This document shows, piece after piece, positions 36,900 through 49,100 of a stretch of DNA of 64,000 bases (position 1 is the first letter of the stretch; every line of letters begins with the position of its first letter). The translations under genes and the position numbers were made by a program. Source of the DNA: Diplosphaera chodatii (Eukaryota; Chlorophyta; Trebouxiophyceae; Prasiolales; Stichococcaceae); the NCBI GenBank assembly GCA_032358165.1, contig JAALGY010000054.1, forward strand, positions 1,612,001 to 1,676,000, in the 5' to 3' direction. The notes beneath the pieces were generated by a model. That model was given only the letters and a program-made list of their open reading frames with translations. It was not told the origin of the DNA and searched no databases.

Positions 36900-37974
36900 C
36901 CGATGGAGGTGCTACTACACAAATGGTGGCCCAGGGACGGAACCGCTGACGGGTGGTGCGCCGTACCCCTCAGGTGATCCATCCTGGTCGATCTGGGCAG
37001 TACCGGCCAGTGTACCGGCCCTCTCGTCATGGTGCATGACCAGTGCATGCATCAATGTAACACATCTGGGACCCATGCTTGCCTGGCCACAAAGGCGCCG
37101 TGTCATATCCCAGTTCGGTCATGCATGAGGGCCAGGTCATGGACATGCGCCGCACAGCAGGCAGCTACCGTATATGCCCCACGCACTGCTGGTGAGCAGG
37201 TGAAGGGGCTGACGACTGCATTGGGACCGATCACGTTCGCTTGGTGCCGAGCCACACCCAGGCGATTGATCAGCACGCCGCCATGTTGTGCCCCATAACC
37301 TGTCCACCGCTACGGAGGGTTGCCAGAGGGTTGCCAGGCAATATCTGCTGGCTCCGTCTGGATACTGCAAGGCGGTAATTGCCGAGGTGCGGTTGTAGCA
37401 TTCAAGCAAACCCCAGCTGTCCTGCGCGTGCTGGCCATCGATGTTGACCAGGCGGCCTTGTCTATGCATCGTGCACCATACAGGCAGCTGTTTTGCCGGC
37501 TGCCTCCCCTTCCACCCAGCTGCAGGTGTGCCACTCTCAATGCCGCCGACGCTGAGGTGCAAGGCGCCACTGCTGCGCAGGCTGCGACCGCCTTGTGGGC
37601 CATGCCAGCTTCGAGGCTCAGCCTGCGCATGCCGGCCCCCACAGAGCTCTACCACTGCGCACGTTTAAATGCTGGTAGCCGCAATCAGTGCTGTGTTGAC
37701 TACTTGTGGATGGTGTGGTTGCTGTGCATGCTGCCCATCGTCTCGCTGCTGCTGCTGCTGCCGCCTGTACTGAGGTGCAGCCATGGCCAGCCTCCTGATA
37801 TTTGCAGGAGCACAACGTTCAAGCGAAGGCTAACATGATGCCATGACCAGGTGACTGTGGCCAGGCAAGCAAACAGCGGCCAGGTAGCCATAACATCGAT
37901 CACTTCAGGTACAGATCTCACACCTGCAGCTGCAGCCTGCTTCTGCACAGTCCTCCGTCTGGCAACAGCATCCT
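36900..37974. other. Unresolved region upstream of the exonuclease 3' end
   Basis: About 1.07 kb with long open frames on both strands between 37137 and 37838, but no family resemblance on either. The plus-strand frame has a Leu-rich run (IVSLLLLLPPV) that is merely the CTG repeat at 37750-37762. The minus-strand frame MRRLSLEAGMAHKAVAACAA could be a presequence exon for the ninjurin-like gene. I make no gene call. Confidence 0.3.
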
Positions 37975-40900
37975 CTAAGCATCAGGCCTCGGCTGGGGGT
38001 TGTAGTGGCTTTCCCTCTGCAACTCCTGCTGCTGGGTATCTGCTCCGACGATAGCAGCAAACCGCGGCGCAACACGACCCAGATGCGCCAGCGCCAGCCG
38101 GACCTGTCCAAAATCGACGTCCACCGGCAGCTGCTCCCTGCGATGCAATGGAGCTGTCGTCAAGAGGCAACAAACGGGCGGAAGGCAGAAGCCGAGCAGA
38201 GCCGCATGGGCATCAGCGGCAGCTGCAGGCAAGAGCTGATGGCAATCGCGACCCTACCTGAAGGCACGGACCGTGACGCCAGCTGCCAACAGCCGTGCGG
38301 CAAGGTCGACCGGAACAGATCCTTCAGTCGGTTCAATTGCTGCTGTTGCTGGTCGTACAAGTGCCCGCGGCATGGGCGCAGCAGTGGTGCTCGGACGCTG
38401 TCCAGCTATATGCGCCACAGGGCTGCTGGCGCAACCTGGACCTCCAGCTGTGGTGGGCTCACTGTCCACCGCCCTCGCAGCTGCCTGCCTGCACGCTGCT
38501 GCTGGTGCGCCGCCGTGGCTGCTGCCGTCCTCGTCTGCAAAGACACCCGTCGCCCACTGGGCAGTGGAGCTGGCATGTGCGTCTGTGGTCGCCAGCGGGC
38601 CTGATGCTCTGTGTATAGCTGCCGGTGGTGCTGCTGCGGCTGCAACTGCATCCAAATCTGCTGCTGTGCCAAGGCACGCGCCAGGCACTGGGACCAGCTG
38701 GGTCTGTGGCTGAGCGCATGCCGCTGCGGAAGTATTTGTAAAAGCATCGCATAGCACAGCGGCTGCCGCCTCCTCGACCGCTGCTAGTGCAGCGTCTGAT
38801 ACACCAAAGCTCTGCCAGGTGTAGGCATGGCCATAGAGCACAGCCTCTGCTAAGTAGCTCTGGACGGTTGATGGCTGGATGCGCTTCAAGGCCGCAATGG
38901 CCGCTATGGGCATGCCCTGTCAGCAGCATCCCTGGGATTTTAGGCCGAAAAATGTACTGAGCAAATTTGCAACATCCTCAACACTGTATCCTTCCAGCAT
39001 TCTGCGACCATCACCTTCGAGCTCAGAGCCCAGCGCAAGTGCACCTGGCCATGGAAGGCGGTGTACACAGCCTGCTTGGCGGGCTGCAGCCGCAGTGGTG
39101 AGAGCACAGCCGGCACACAGTCCACAGGTGTCTGGGCACCCGCAACCAATGTTGTACATGGCTGTTGGGCGGCTGTGTCTGCGCGTGCTGCAGCAGCAGC
39201 TGTGGCAGCAGCTGCCCTGGCGGTGAGCACCGCTGGCAGCACCGGCAGCTGCTGCAGGTCCTGCACAGCCGACATCCACCAGTCGTGTGCGGTACCTGCT
39301 CCTGTCCGAACAGTCTCCCTGCTATGACCACACAGACACCAGCGTGCTGCCGCCCTAGCTGGAAACACCGCACGAGTGGCAAGGACAAAAACAGACACAC
39401 CCGTACCTCGTGGATGCGCAGGCAGGCAAAGGCGTCCAGCGCGGCGTAGGACGCCTGCGCAGGTGACAGGGGCTGCGCCTCCCAGTCGCTCAGCCGCAGC
39501 TCAGGCGGCTTGGCGAGGGTTGCCCTCAACACCCGGTACGTCAAGTCTGTTGCAATGGAATTACCGAGATGGTTTCAGGGTACTCGAGCTAGCATGTGAA
39601 ACTGCATCAGGCTAGGGTGAAGCATCAGCTGGGTCACCACAAGCATAACTGGCAGGACACATCAAGCAAAAGGGCGTGTGACGATCCAGCTCACCTGCAA
39701 GGCTCCACTTGGCGCCTGGCTCGCCGTTACAGACGCCGCGATCCTGGGCCGCCTCCGAGAGGTCAACCACCCCGCCCAGCTGCAAGCCCCAGTCCCGCTG
39801 CATCTTGAGTGCATCGCCATGAATGCCCACACCCACCTGGCATCGATGCACGACTGCACTCAGTCCATCGGGGTTCGATAACGAGCATGGCAGTGGCCAG
39901 ACTGTCTGTTCTGCAGGACAGCTTGTCACTCAGCATGCCACAGCATGTCCCTGCACTGACGAGTTGCATACCGGAATGCCACTGACGAGAGATGAGAGGT
40001 GAAAATGGTAAATCACCTTGCCCCTCACTCTCACCTCTACTAAAGTGACTCACCTTGAGGGGCCGGTCGGCTTGCAGCAGGGAGCAGAGCTGTGGAGTGA
40101 GGCCGGTGGCTGCCACGTGCAGCAGCACGCACGTGCAGGGCGGCTGACCCGCTGGCGGCATTGGCCGCCTGTACGCCAGCTGCACCACAGCTGCTGGTCG
40201 CGGGGTGTCACCTGCACCGAATTTCATACTCACACTCTGTGCTTCCCCGATGCATTGCAAGTTTGGTGTCTGCGCCAAAGCATCCATCGTGCTGTTGTGC
40301 AAGTTGAGACATGGTCTACCCCAGCACTGCCAGCGGAAGACCATCCACCCACACCCTTACCTGTCTTGAAGGTGACACGCCACTCGATATCCAGAGCAAC
40401 AGCCCCAATGCGCGGGTCCTGCAGGATGCGCTGCGCCCACCAGTCCACCTCCAATGCTGTTGCGACATAGATCACCCGGCACTACGATCGGAGAGCCTCA
40501 AACCCTTCGTATCAATGCGACCCAGATGCAGCGGATGCTCGGAGATGCTGTTGCTGAACGAAATGACGTACATGAGCACGCTTGTAGGACACATGCAATG
40601 CTCACAAGCTGCACACCTCTGCCAAAGAGAGGTTCGGCCGCTGCGTAGGTACCGGCTGTGGGTTTGTGAGGCGGCTGGGCAGGCGGCGCACAGGCTTGCC
40701 AGGTGCTGTCGTGTTGTCCTCATCCTGAGGTTGCCGAGCCAAGGGGGCGGCACAGCGGTCCACAGTATCTGAACTGCTGACTGGCCGTTCTGCTGCGTGA
40801 TACACGTTTGGTCCCAGTGCTGCTATGGGCAGCAGTACTTCGCGGTGCAAGTCTGCTGTGATTGGCGGCAGGGTTGTGGACCTGCGCTTGCGGTGCGGGC

Positions 40901-41000
40901 CGTCACCTTCACCTGCAGGAACACTGTGGAACGCGTTTACCAACCGTCGTTTCGGGGTCAGATCATGACCATCAGCAGCATGCAGATGCATGTCACACAC
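37975..41000 (-). CDS. WRN-type DEDDy 3'-5' exonuclease with C-terminal HTH_40-like domain
   Basis: Minus-strand. A basic, disordered N-terminal exon (41000-40615) is followed by RILQDPRIGAVALDIEWRVT (40450-40385, motif I D-x-E), RPAAVVQLAYRRP and VLLHVAATGLTPQLCSLLQA (40220-40060), VGVGIHGDALKMQRDWG (39850-39790, motif II Asp), and LRLSDWEAQPLSPAQ then ASYAALDAFACLRIHE (39495-39410, motif III Y-x-x-x-D). All DEDDy residues are present, as in the Werner exonuclease family. C-terminal exons give LEGYSVEDVANLL (about 39000-38955) and IAALKRIQPSTVQSYLAEAV then GHAYTWQSFGVS (38905-38800), which fits the helix-turn-helix domain (HTH_40) found at the end of WRN/RecQ proteins. An Ala-rich linker and a final exon (38126-37975) end PQPRPDA. 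There is no helicase domain. Likely role is DNA end trimming or repair in the nucleus; start Met uncertain (41000 or 40991). Confidence 0.8.
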
Positions 41001-41554
41001 CGCATGTCCGGCGCTTTAGAGGCGCCTGATTCATGCGGCTACCTCCTGCCGTGAGTTTGTGATATGTTGATCACATAGCACTGGTGTCACTGCTTAGCAA
41101 TGCAGTCCTAACAGGTCCACAGCCTGCTGATCAGATCAGCTCATGGGCTCTGCAAAAGAGGCACAGTTGAAGCCTTTGCCTGCTATGTCCTTATGAGCGC
41201 GGCAGCAGGATGCAGTGACAGTCAATGTCAGTGAGGAGCGCGTGTCAGTGATGTCCCGGAGTGTGTTGTGTAGTCTCCCTCCTGCTAGCTCAGCGCAGCA
41301 CGCACAGCATCCGAGAGTCTTCAGGTCTTTGTGCACCTGCCGCGCCTTTGGGCAGACTTCCAAGCACCATTCCGATCTGCAGCACTTTCAAATGATAGTT
41401 TGCTGCACCAAATTGCGACTGGTGGTGCTGTGTTTGCTCTCCTGACGACCTCACGCTTGCCTTTGACGCCCGCGCCTTTGAGGCCCGCAGATTACTGCAG
41501 CCTCGACCTGGAACAGCAACACAGGAGCTCTGTATGGTCGCCTGAAGGGCAATT
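41001..41554. promoter_or_regulatory. Divergent intergenic region, exonuclease and coiled-coil gene
   Basis: About 550 bp between diverging start codons. No coding signal or recognisable element; presumed shared or back-to-back promoters. Confidence 0.35.
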
Positions 41555-42941
41555 ATGGCTGCGAGCCGGCAGCGCAACACCCGTGCTGTACTGTCCAGCA
41601 GCGACGACGATGTCGACATCCTGACTAGGGCTCAGCGCCTGCTGCCCCCGTCGCAGATAGTACCTACAGCACCGCCGCGGCGTCGGACGACACAGACAAA
41701 CGACAGTCAGCCACCAGATGCGCCGCAAGGAGATGCCACGTCCAGCGACAGCGACGCTGATCTGGTGCGCCGTGCCCAGCAGCAGAAGGCCGCCAGGCCG
41801 CCCATGCAGGTGCTCCTTGCCTGATATGCTAATGTTGTGAAAGTCTTTGATGTATTCGTTGAAGTGCTACAACATTCGAAAATACACTTTCATCGCTTGA
41901 TTGCTTGTTGCTGCATAGTCGACAGCGGCTTCCGCTCCCGCAAGGCGTCAGACGACATTTGCCGCTGAAGCGCCGAAGCCTGCACGACGCACAACCAACG
42001 CCGCACAGAGCTGGTCTGAGAATCAGCCGAAAAGTGCTGCAGCTGTGACACAGCACAGCATTGCTAGAGCCAAGCGCGCCACGGCTCCGCAGGTGCAGAT
42101 CCCGTCAGCAGGAGAATCAGAAAGTGACGATGACTGGGCTGGATTGCTGGCAAGGGGCCAGGGCAAGCCCACGTCCACCATGCAGACATTAGCCAGCAGG
42201 ACCCCGACCGCCAGGCAGCCTCGTGCCACGACCGCTGCTGCATCAGCCAGCTTGCGGCCGCCACAGCCGCAGCTGCAGCCTCTGTCACCAGCTGCCGGCA
42301 GTGCGGACAGCAGCGATGATGACTGGTTGCAGGCGAAGCTCCGCGCAACGAGGTGATGATTTCTAACATGCCTGAAAGTCGTCGGTCACAATCATTGATG
42401 CCATGAGGCTTCCCAGCGCTGCCGCAAAGCCCGTCTCTGGCTGCCGTGCAGGCCTGTGAACCCTCTGACAGCAACTTCTGCATCGGCTGGACAGCAGGCT
42501 GCAGTGCCAGAAAAGCGAGTGCCAGCACTGCTGTCAACCACTAGACCCATCCGCTCCCGGACGCAAGAGGCCCAGCCGTCTGCGCAAGCTCACACACAGC
42601 AGCAAAGGCGCCGCTTCACATCGGCAGTACCAGACTCCCGCAGCCGAGGGATGCCAACTCCTGCGGTCGGTGCCGCGCCAGCGTACAACCTGGTCATGAA
42701 CCCTGTCTGGCAGCCTCAGGCCATGCCATCGCAGGGGGTGCCAGAAGCCCATCCACCGGCCCCTGAGCCATATGTCACACAGCAGCACTATCAGCAGCCA
42801 GCAGAGCCCAGCGACTTGATGGCAGCATCTGCGCAGCAAGGCAGCAAGCGGCCTCGGCTGACAGTTGACCCTGACATGGCTCATTCTACAGGCGCCGTGC
42901 CAGCTGCTGGAGTGCCATTCCACGCAGCAGCTGCCAGTCTT

Positions 42942-42988
<47 letters not shown>

Positions 42989-45816
42989 AGACCTGCAGCA
43001 GCAGGTGCAAGTACCGTCAGCTGCTGCGCAATCTCGTGTCGATCAGCTTTGTCAGCTGGCAGAGACTTTTCCAGACGACAACTCGTATCACGGGAGCCTT
43101 GCTACCGACGCACAGGGGCGGCCAGTGGCCACATGTGTGCCGCCTGCACAAACAGGGGATATGCAGCGCATGGCCGCACCTTGGCAGTCAGATGCTGCCC
43201 TTGCGCCGCAAACAGCAGAGCTGGCAGCACCGGCGGCAGCAACAGGCACAGCACCTTCGAGGCATAGGGTATCACAACAGGAAGTGCAGCAGTCGGTGCA
43301 GTCGGCTTGTGGGTGAGCATAGGCAGGGTGGTTCGATTGGTGTACTGCTTGAAGCTGGCAGATCCCTACAGTTTCTGTTGATTGAGGACCCTGCGTGTTG
43401 CAACTGATATGTCGAAACCCATTTTCGCATATCAACAGAATGTCATCCGCAACAGGGTGCACCTGACTGAGCTGGACGCCAAGTGGTCTGGCATGTGGCA
43501 GCAGAGCAGCGAGACGGCTGTCATGCTGCAGTCCGAGGTCAGCCGCATGGGCGGCATGGTCTCTGAGGCCTCAGCTGCTGCCACATCTGCAGCGCAGCAG
43601 GTCGCTGCTCTTGCGGAGGCCATCCTGCCACTGCAGCAGCGACTGGCAGCGGTCGAGCAACAACACCAGGAGCAGCTGGCAGCAGAGACGGCAGGGGCAG
43701 CACGCAGCAGTGTGCCCAGCGTTGGCAACCACGAGGAAGCAGCACCTGCAGCACCTGCAGCACCTGCAGCACCTGCATCAGCGCTACCAGCTGGGGACCA
43801 CCAGGAGGAGGACACCACTGATGGCAGCCTGGTGGGGAGGAAGCAGCTGGCACGCCTGGAGCGGCGGCTGCTGGCGCAGTTGCAGCGCAAGCTGGCAGCT
43901 GATGGAGGCAGAAGCGAGCACCTGCCCTTCCGCACGGTAGGATGTCGTGCTGTTACTATGCTGCATGAGGGCTACTCTATGTGGCCTGCCACCGAGGCAC
44001 CGCCACTGTGCACAACGCAGGTGCCCTGCAGCGCGCCCTGCAGCCGCCACCCCTCGCCACGGCGTCCAAGAGGCTGCACCCGCCGGCAAGTATGGCACGA
44101 TGAGGTGGGTTCAGCTGATGCACAAACTTCAGTATGGCAACATGTCAACGAACAGTCAACATCACATCACACGTGAGCCCACTTACAAGCGCACTATTCT
44201 GTCGAGGGTCCCTGTTGCTGGCGCCATGCAGCCTGCACACGCGGACGAGTGCGTGAGCAGCACGGACCAGGGACGCACCGCGGCGCAGGGTCCGCGCGTG
44301 AGCGGTGACCGCCTGCTGGCGCAGCTGTCCTCGCAGCTGGCAGCGCTGCAGAGGTCGCAGACCGAGGCTGCTTCGTTCTCAGATGTGCACAGCCTGCAGA
44401 AGCAGGGTGCGCCAGTGCTGATGCCATTCAGGTGCAGCTACTGCAATCGACCTGCTGATCTGTGACAGCCCGGTGTGCATTGTGGAACACTGTCATCCAT
44501 CCTCCTTCAGTGTGCTCACAGCAATGTGCAAAAATCTGTACCGGTGCTCACAGATGCAGGTTAAGAAAGGATGTTGCATATGATCCTCGCATCAAATTCA
44601 GAGCCGATTAAGATCTGGTCCGCCGCAGTGGCGGAGCTGCGGGTGGCGGCGCAGGACAGCGGGGACCAGCAGTCGGACCTGCGGCTGGGGCTGGCGGAGG
44701 CGCGCGAGCAGCTGCACCGGCTGCAGCGGTGCCAGGAGCACGCCGCCCGCCGCCACCGCTGCCACGTGCGCCTGAACTTGTAGTGGACATCTGCGGTTCA
44801 CCTTCATGGACGTAGGCGCAGCGCTGCTGGCGTCGTGTACAAGTTTTCTTGGGTGTCACGCGCAACCTCGCCGCTGGTGCAGGACACAAAGGACGCGGTG
44901 ATGGAGGCGGCGACGGCGGGTGCACTGGACCGCCGCCTGGCAGCCCTGGAGCGCAGGGTGATGTTGCCTGACGACGGTTGCGCTGTGCCGGCATAAATGA
45001 CTTGTGCGAAGGTCATTTGGCGTGCTACTGGAGGAAGTTGTGAAACTGGCAACCCTATTTGCAAAGCCAATGATGTCAGTCGCAGCTTCTTGCACATGCA
45101 GGGGTGACGTTGGTCAGGCTCGAGATGTGGTGTTCACTACACGCTGTTGTTGCTGCAGGTTGATGGTGCCACTGAGGATGCCGCGGCCGCATCAGCGAGT
45201 GGGCGGGCCACAGCTCAACGCATGTCTGCGCTGGAATGGCGCACAGAGCAGGTGCAGAGCCGCTCAATCCACGTGCACTGACGCAAGGATCTATCTGCTC
45301 GATCCTTGATGAACGTCTGTCACATGAACTCAACCATCGCGAAATCTGCGGGCAGTCCTGCCCGCGTTTGGTGATGTGTGAGAGTCAGTGTGACGTAGGG
45401 GGTGGCATGTTGATGCCCCGGCTCTCAACCCTTCGCAGGTAGCCACAGCATGCACCGCAGGCAGCCGGCAGGCGACGTGTCGTGCGCAGCAGGCGCGGTC
45501 CGCGCTGGCTGCTGTGCGTGAGACTGCTGGGCTTGCTGAGGCAAAGGTGCAAAACACTCGATAGCGTTGCTCAGCCGCCCTGCCTGATGGTGGCTCTGAG
45601 GAGCAGCTTTGCCTACTGCTGTAGAGCAAGCGCCCACACTGACTGTCACTGATCTTGCTCGCACCCCATGCTGGACTGCAGGCAGATGCCCTGGCAGCGG
45701 AGCTGGCTCGCATCCACCGCCACCGCTGCGGCGGCATGACAGATCCTGACACCCTGTTCAGGGCCATAGGGCTCCCAGCACGGCAGAAGCCCGTGGCGTG
45801 GAAGCATCGAGCATGA
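41555..45816 (+). CDS. Coiled-coil protein with repeated acidic SD motifs and poly-Q
   Basis: I do not recognise the family. Exon 1 (41555-41807) starts MAASRQRNTRAVLSSSDDDV. The N-terminal third has four spaced copies of an acidic motif followed by a basic helix: SSSDDDVDILTRAQRLL, SSDSDADLVRRAQQQKA, ESESDDDWAGLLARGQG and SSDDDWLQAKLRATR (the last two in 41930-42355). Between them the chain is Pro/Thr/Ala/Gln-rich. A 15-Gln run is at 42942-42986. From 43410 a long heptad-like coiled coil follows (AYQQNVIRNRVHLTELDAKW, SEVSRMGGMVSEASAAATSA, AILPLQQRLAAVEQQHQEQL). Later exons (44226-44400, 44600-44770, 44860-44995, 45160-45280, 45440-45560) continue charged helices, and the last ends PDTLFRAIGLPARQK...KHRA near 45814. 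It may be a scaffold, cytoskeletal or nuclear protein; the SD motifs look like CK2 or SUMO-interaction sites. Confidence 0.65.
42942..42986 (+). repeat. (CAG)15 trinucleotide repeat, poly-glutamine
   Basis: Fifteen uninterrupted CAG codons in the coiled-coil gene, flanked by more CAG-rich sequence. Pure CAG without CAA suggests recent or ongoing slippage. Confidence 0.95.
43742..43777 (+). repeat. 9-bp tandem repeat, four copies
   Basis: Four exact copies of GCACCTGCA, coding for an Ala-Pro-Ala linker in the coiled-coil gene. Confidence 0.9.
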
Positions 45817-46146
45817 GTGCCGACGAGGCGTATGTCACTGCACATCTGTGTTCGGCTTGCGGCAGGGTGCCTCCAGCTTGGCTTCTCCTACATATTGGCG
45901 CCGTCCGCACGGGTCCTTGATCGCATGCAGTGGTGTTTAACGTCTCAAGCAGCATGTTCAAGCAGCATGTTCTTACATTACACAACGATGTGAAGTCTTG
46001 CAAGGCTAGCGTCAATCGAAGTGGGACGGCCAGACATGGAAGTGCTACACCCATACTGTGCCAGCCCCTGTGTCGTGTCGTGTCGTACCGCCGATTTTGC
46101 CAGCAAGTCGCAGCGTTGTGTGCCAAACTTCGTTATACTGCGTCCC
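45817..46146. other. Intergenic region before the AT-hook gene
   Basis: About 330 bp between same-strand genes. It includes a 13-bp tandem duplication at 45945-45970. No coding signal is seen. Confidence 0.45.
45945..45970. repeat. 13-bp tandem duplication
   Basis: TCAAGCAGCATGT occurs twice head to tail (45945-45957, 45958-45970), upstream of the AT-hook gene. Confidence 0.9.
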
Positions 46147-49100
46147 ATGACGTGCGCTAGCACAGAGTCGAGCCTTGCACGACAGCGTTCACTAGTGTCG
46201 CCGTTGCCTGCTCGGCTGACGTCTATTCGGATCGACAGCAGTGCATCAGGTCATCGGATTGCTTCAGCAGTGCAGCAAACAAGAAATGCTCCTGTGTGCT
46301 GTCATTACTTTGCAACTTTGTTGGAAGACAGCATATGCACTGCAGGAGCTGAGTCCCATGGCCGGAACAAGCAGTGTGATATGCATGTACATGGTCGCCG
46401 CATGCTCACCGACATGCACGTAGTGTGCACTGCAGGATCCAGGCGACCGTACAGGCATTTGACGCACTCTCGATCGCGTACCGAGCGGCTGCAGACTCCA
46501 GCGTGGCGCTGTTGGCAGCCAGCGGCGGCGCACCGTGCCGTCTTCGCTGCCGCCGCCGGCAACGCGACACCACCGGACGGCGATCCAAACGGCGCCAGCA
46601 GCAGCGCTGACGCCAGCGCAGACGACGCAGATGCAGCACAACAGCGGAGGCGGGACGTTTGGGAGCGGGCTGCGCAGCTGCACGCCGAGCGGCAGGTGGG
46701 CACTGTTGCGGTCATGAGACGGCAGTAGACCATCTGCCGCAAAGCCTGGTTGTGCCGAGATAGTCCCATTCTTGATCTGTCAGGAGGCGAAGAGGAGACA
46801 TAGACGCTGTTACGTCACCGCTTGAGGTTGACCAGCACTGCTGCTGTGCTTCGTGCGGTGGTAACAAGCCATTACATGCCGCAGGCGCTGGCGGCGCAGA
46901 TGGCGGCGGTGGTCGCCGATGCCGAATGGCTGGAGCCGCACGAGCGCGACGCCGTGCAGCAGCTCCTGAGGAACGAGTACATTGCAGAAGCGCCGCCGCC
47001 CCCGCCCCCGCCCCAGCAGCCCTTACAGCCGAAGCAGGGGGCGCAACAGGATCTGCAGGATCAGCGGCAGGGCTCCGTCCAGGGTGCTCAGGGCGCACAG
47101 CGGCAGACAGGTAGTGACGTCGCGGCTGCAGAACAGCAGGACGCTCGTCCGAGGCCAATCGACGGTGTTTTGGAGCAGCAGCGGCAGCGGGTGGGCAGGG
47201 CACAGACAAGCATTCCAGGCCAGCAGCCTTCTGCAGAGCCCGGCGTGGAACCCAATGAAGATGCGGTCCCACCTGGGGTGCCTGCTGAGGCGGTGCGTCT
47301 GCTCAGGTGCAGCACCTGCACTGCCACTGCCAGCCACGCTCTGCCAGGCAGCTGCCTCTGAGTAGTCATCGTGCTAGCATGACAATTAGACCCGCAATGT
47401 TAGCGGCCATTGGCTGTGCCGTTGCGGAGCAAACCCTGCGGCAAGCGTGCACAGGAGGTGCTGCACTGCTGCAGGGAGGCTGGCGTCGCACACCTGCTGC
47501 CATGGCCAACAGAACCAGCAGATGTCCCCAAGTCGTATGAGAGCGACCCCGGGGCGTCCTGGACCTGGCCAGAGGGCGACGGTGAGCTCTTGCCTCCTTC
47601 AGTGCCTCAGCGAACTCCTTCAGTGCCTCAGTGAAGTAGCGAAGCTTTTATTTGTGATCACTGGGCAGACGAGACAGAAACCAGGCCTCATCCAGCTCTC
47701 TGTAGAGCTGTGCTGGGTCATGCACTGGCTCCAGATTCTGATGCACCATTTGTGCAGTCATGGGGGAGGAAGGCGCACCCATCTCGACAGGCATTGGCGA
47801 CACGGATGCCCTGGAGGACGGGCCATGGACAGAGGACCCTGGCGAGCCGCAGGAAGACGTCTTCGAAGACGGAGGTGCAACGCCGATGTGTCATGCACGA
47901 GGCTTTGCGATCTGCGCAGAGCAGCGCACTGGCACTTGCATTGTTCTGCCTGATAGTCTGCAGTTCACACATCAGCATCTGTGCAAGCAGGCAGTGCAGC
48001 CTGGGCAAGCGCGTCAGAGGACTGCAGCGCTTTTGCACCTGGCACTGCATCCATCCACAGCTGCTACGAAAGGTCAGCTGAGGTCACTGCTGCAGATGAT
48101 GAGGCGCTGCCGGGGGACGACGAGGACTTTGTCGCCGGGGAGGGCGTGGCGGAGGCCCTGGCCACCCTGGAGTCAGGGGGCAGGCTGGTCGACACGCAGG
48201 TGTTGCCACTGCGCCGCGCATCAGGCTGATGTGATGCATCTCCGAGTGGTTTCAGCAGCGGGATGTCAGGCATGGAACATCTGCGCGGAGGATATAGATC
48301 GCAGGGTCAGGGGAGCACATGTGCATGACAATATTTCAGACCATGCGGGGCCAGCAGTGCTGTTGGTGTGCCGACATCAAGATGGCACCAAAGCCGATGG
48401 GCATGCCCAGGTCAAGCCGCGCACGGCCACGCTTGCACCTGTGTGCCCGAAGTTTACAACGCAATTGCGCACGTCCGAGAGTTGTGGCAGAGTCTGCTTC
48501 CGCCATTGATCAGGTGATGCGGGAGCGGGAGGGTGCGGCCGAGTTCAAGGCGCGCATCGAGGGGCTGGTGCACCGCTACGAGGCGCAGCATCTGCCCAGG
48601 CGCAAGCGCAGGCTGACCACGCAGCAGATCCGCGACATGGACGAAGGTGCTGGGCTGCTGTAATGGGCCTGCATCGTATTCGAACCCTGCGTCAATGATC
48701 CGCCTCGATCCTGTCACTCTGCAAGTGTGACCACCGTGTAAAACGTGAACCATGGCACTTTCGTGCTAAGCAGGTTGGCGGGAGTACTCGGACATCCCCA
48801 TCAGCTACGAGGACATAGAGGAAGTTCGGCCGGCGCCTGCACTGCCTCCAGATGTGCAGGCGCACTGGGAGCGCGCACAGTGGATCCTGTACCTGCTGCG
48901 CAGGTGTGCAAGCCCAACCGAAGTATCAATTGCACCTTGCGCATGAGTGGTCACATGAGCAGTAGCCACACATGCTTGGTGGCAGCGCTGACCTGCGTCT
49001 GCTGAGGTCCACCAGGGGGCAGAGTGTAGGAGGTGCTGCTGGCCACCTGCCTGCTGGTGGGAATACGGCCTCCTGGTCAGACGCAAACCCTCGAGGCAGA

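Noticed and set aside
37741..37765. Plus-strand Leu-rich segment resembling a membrane helix
   Set aside because: Created by a short CTG repeat; neighbouring sequence is not protein-like and no exon borders fit.
42534..43010. Minus-strand open frame with a long poly-Leu run
   Set aside because: Antisense of the (CAG)15 repeat; the Leu run is CTG, not a signal or membrane segment.
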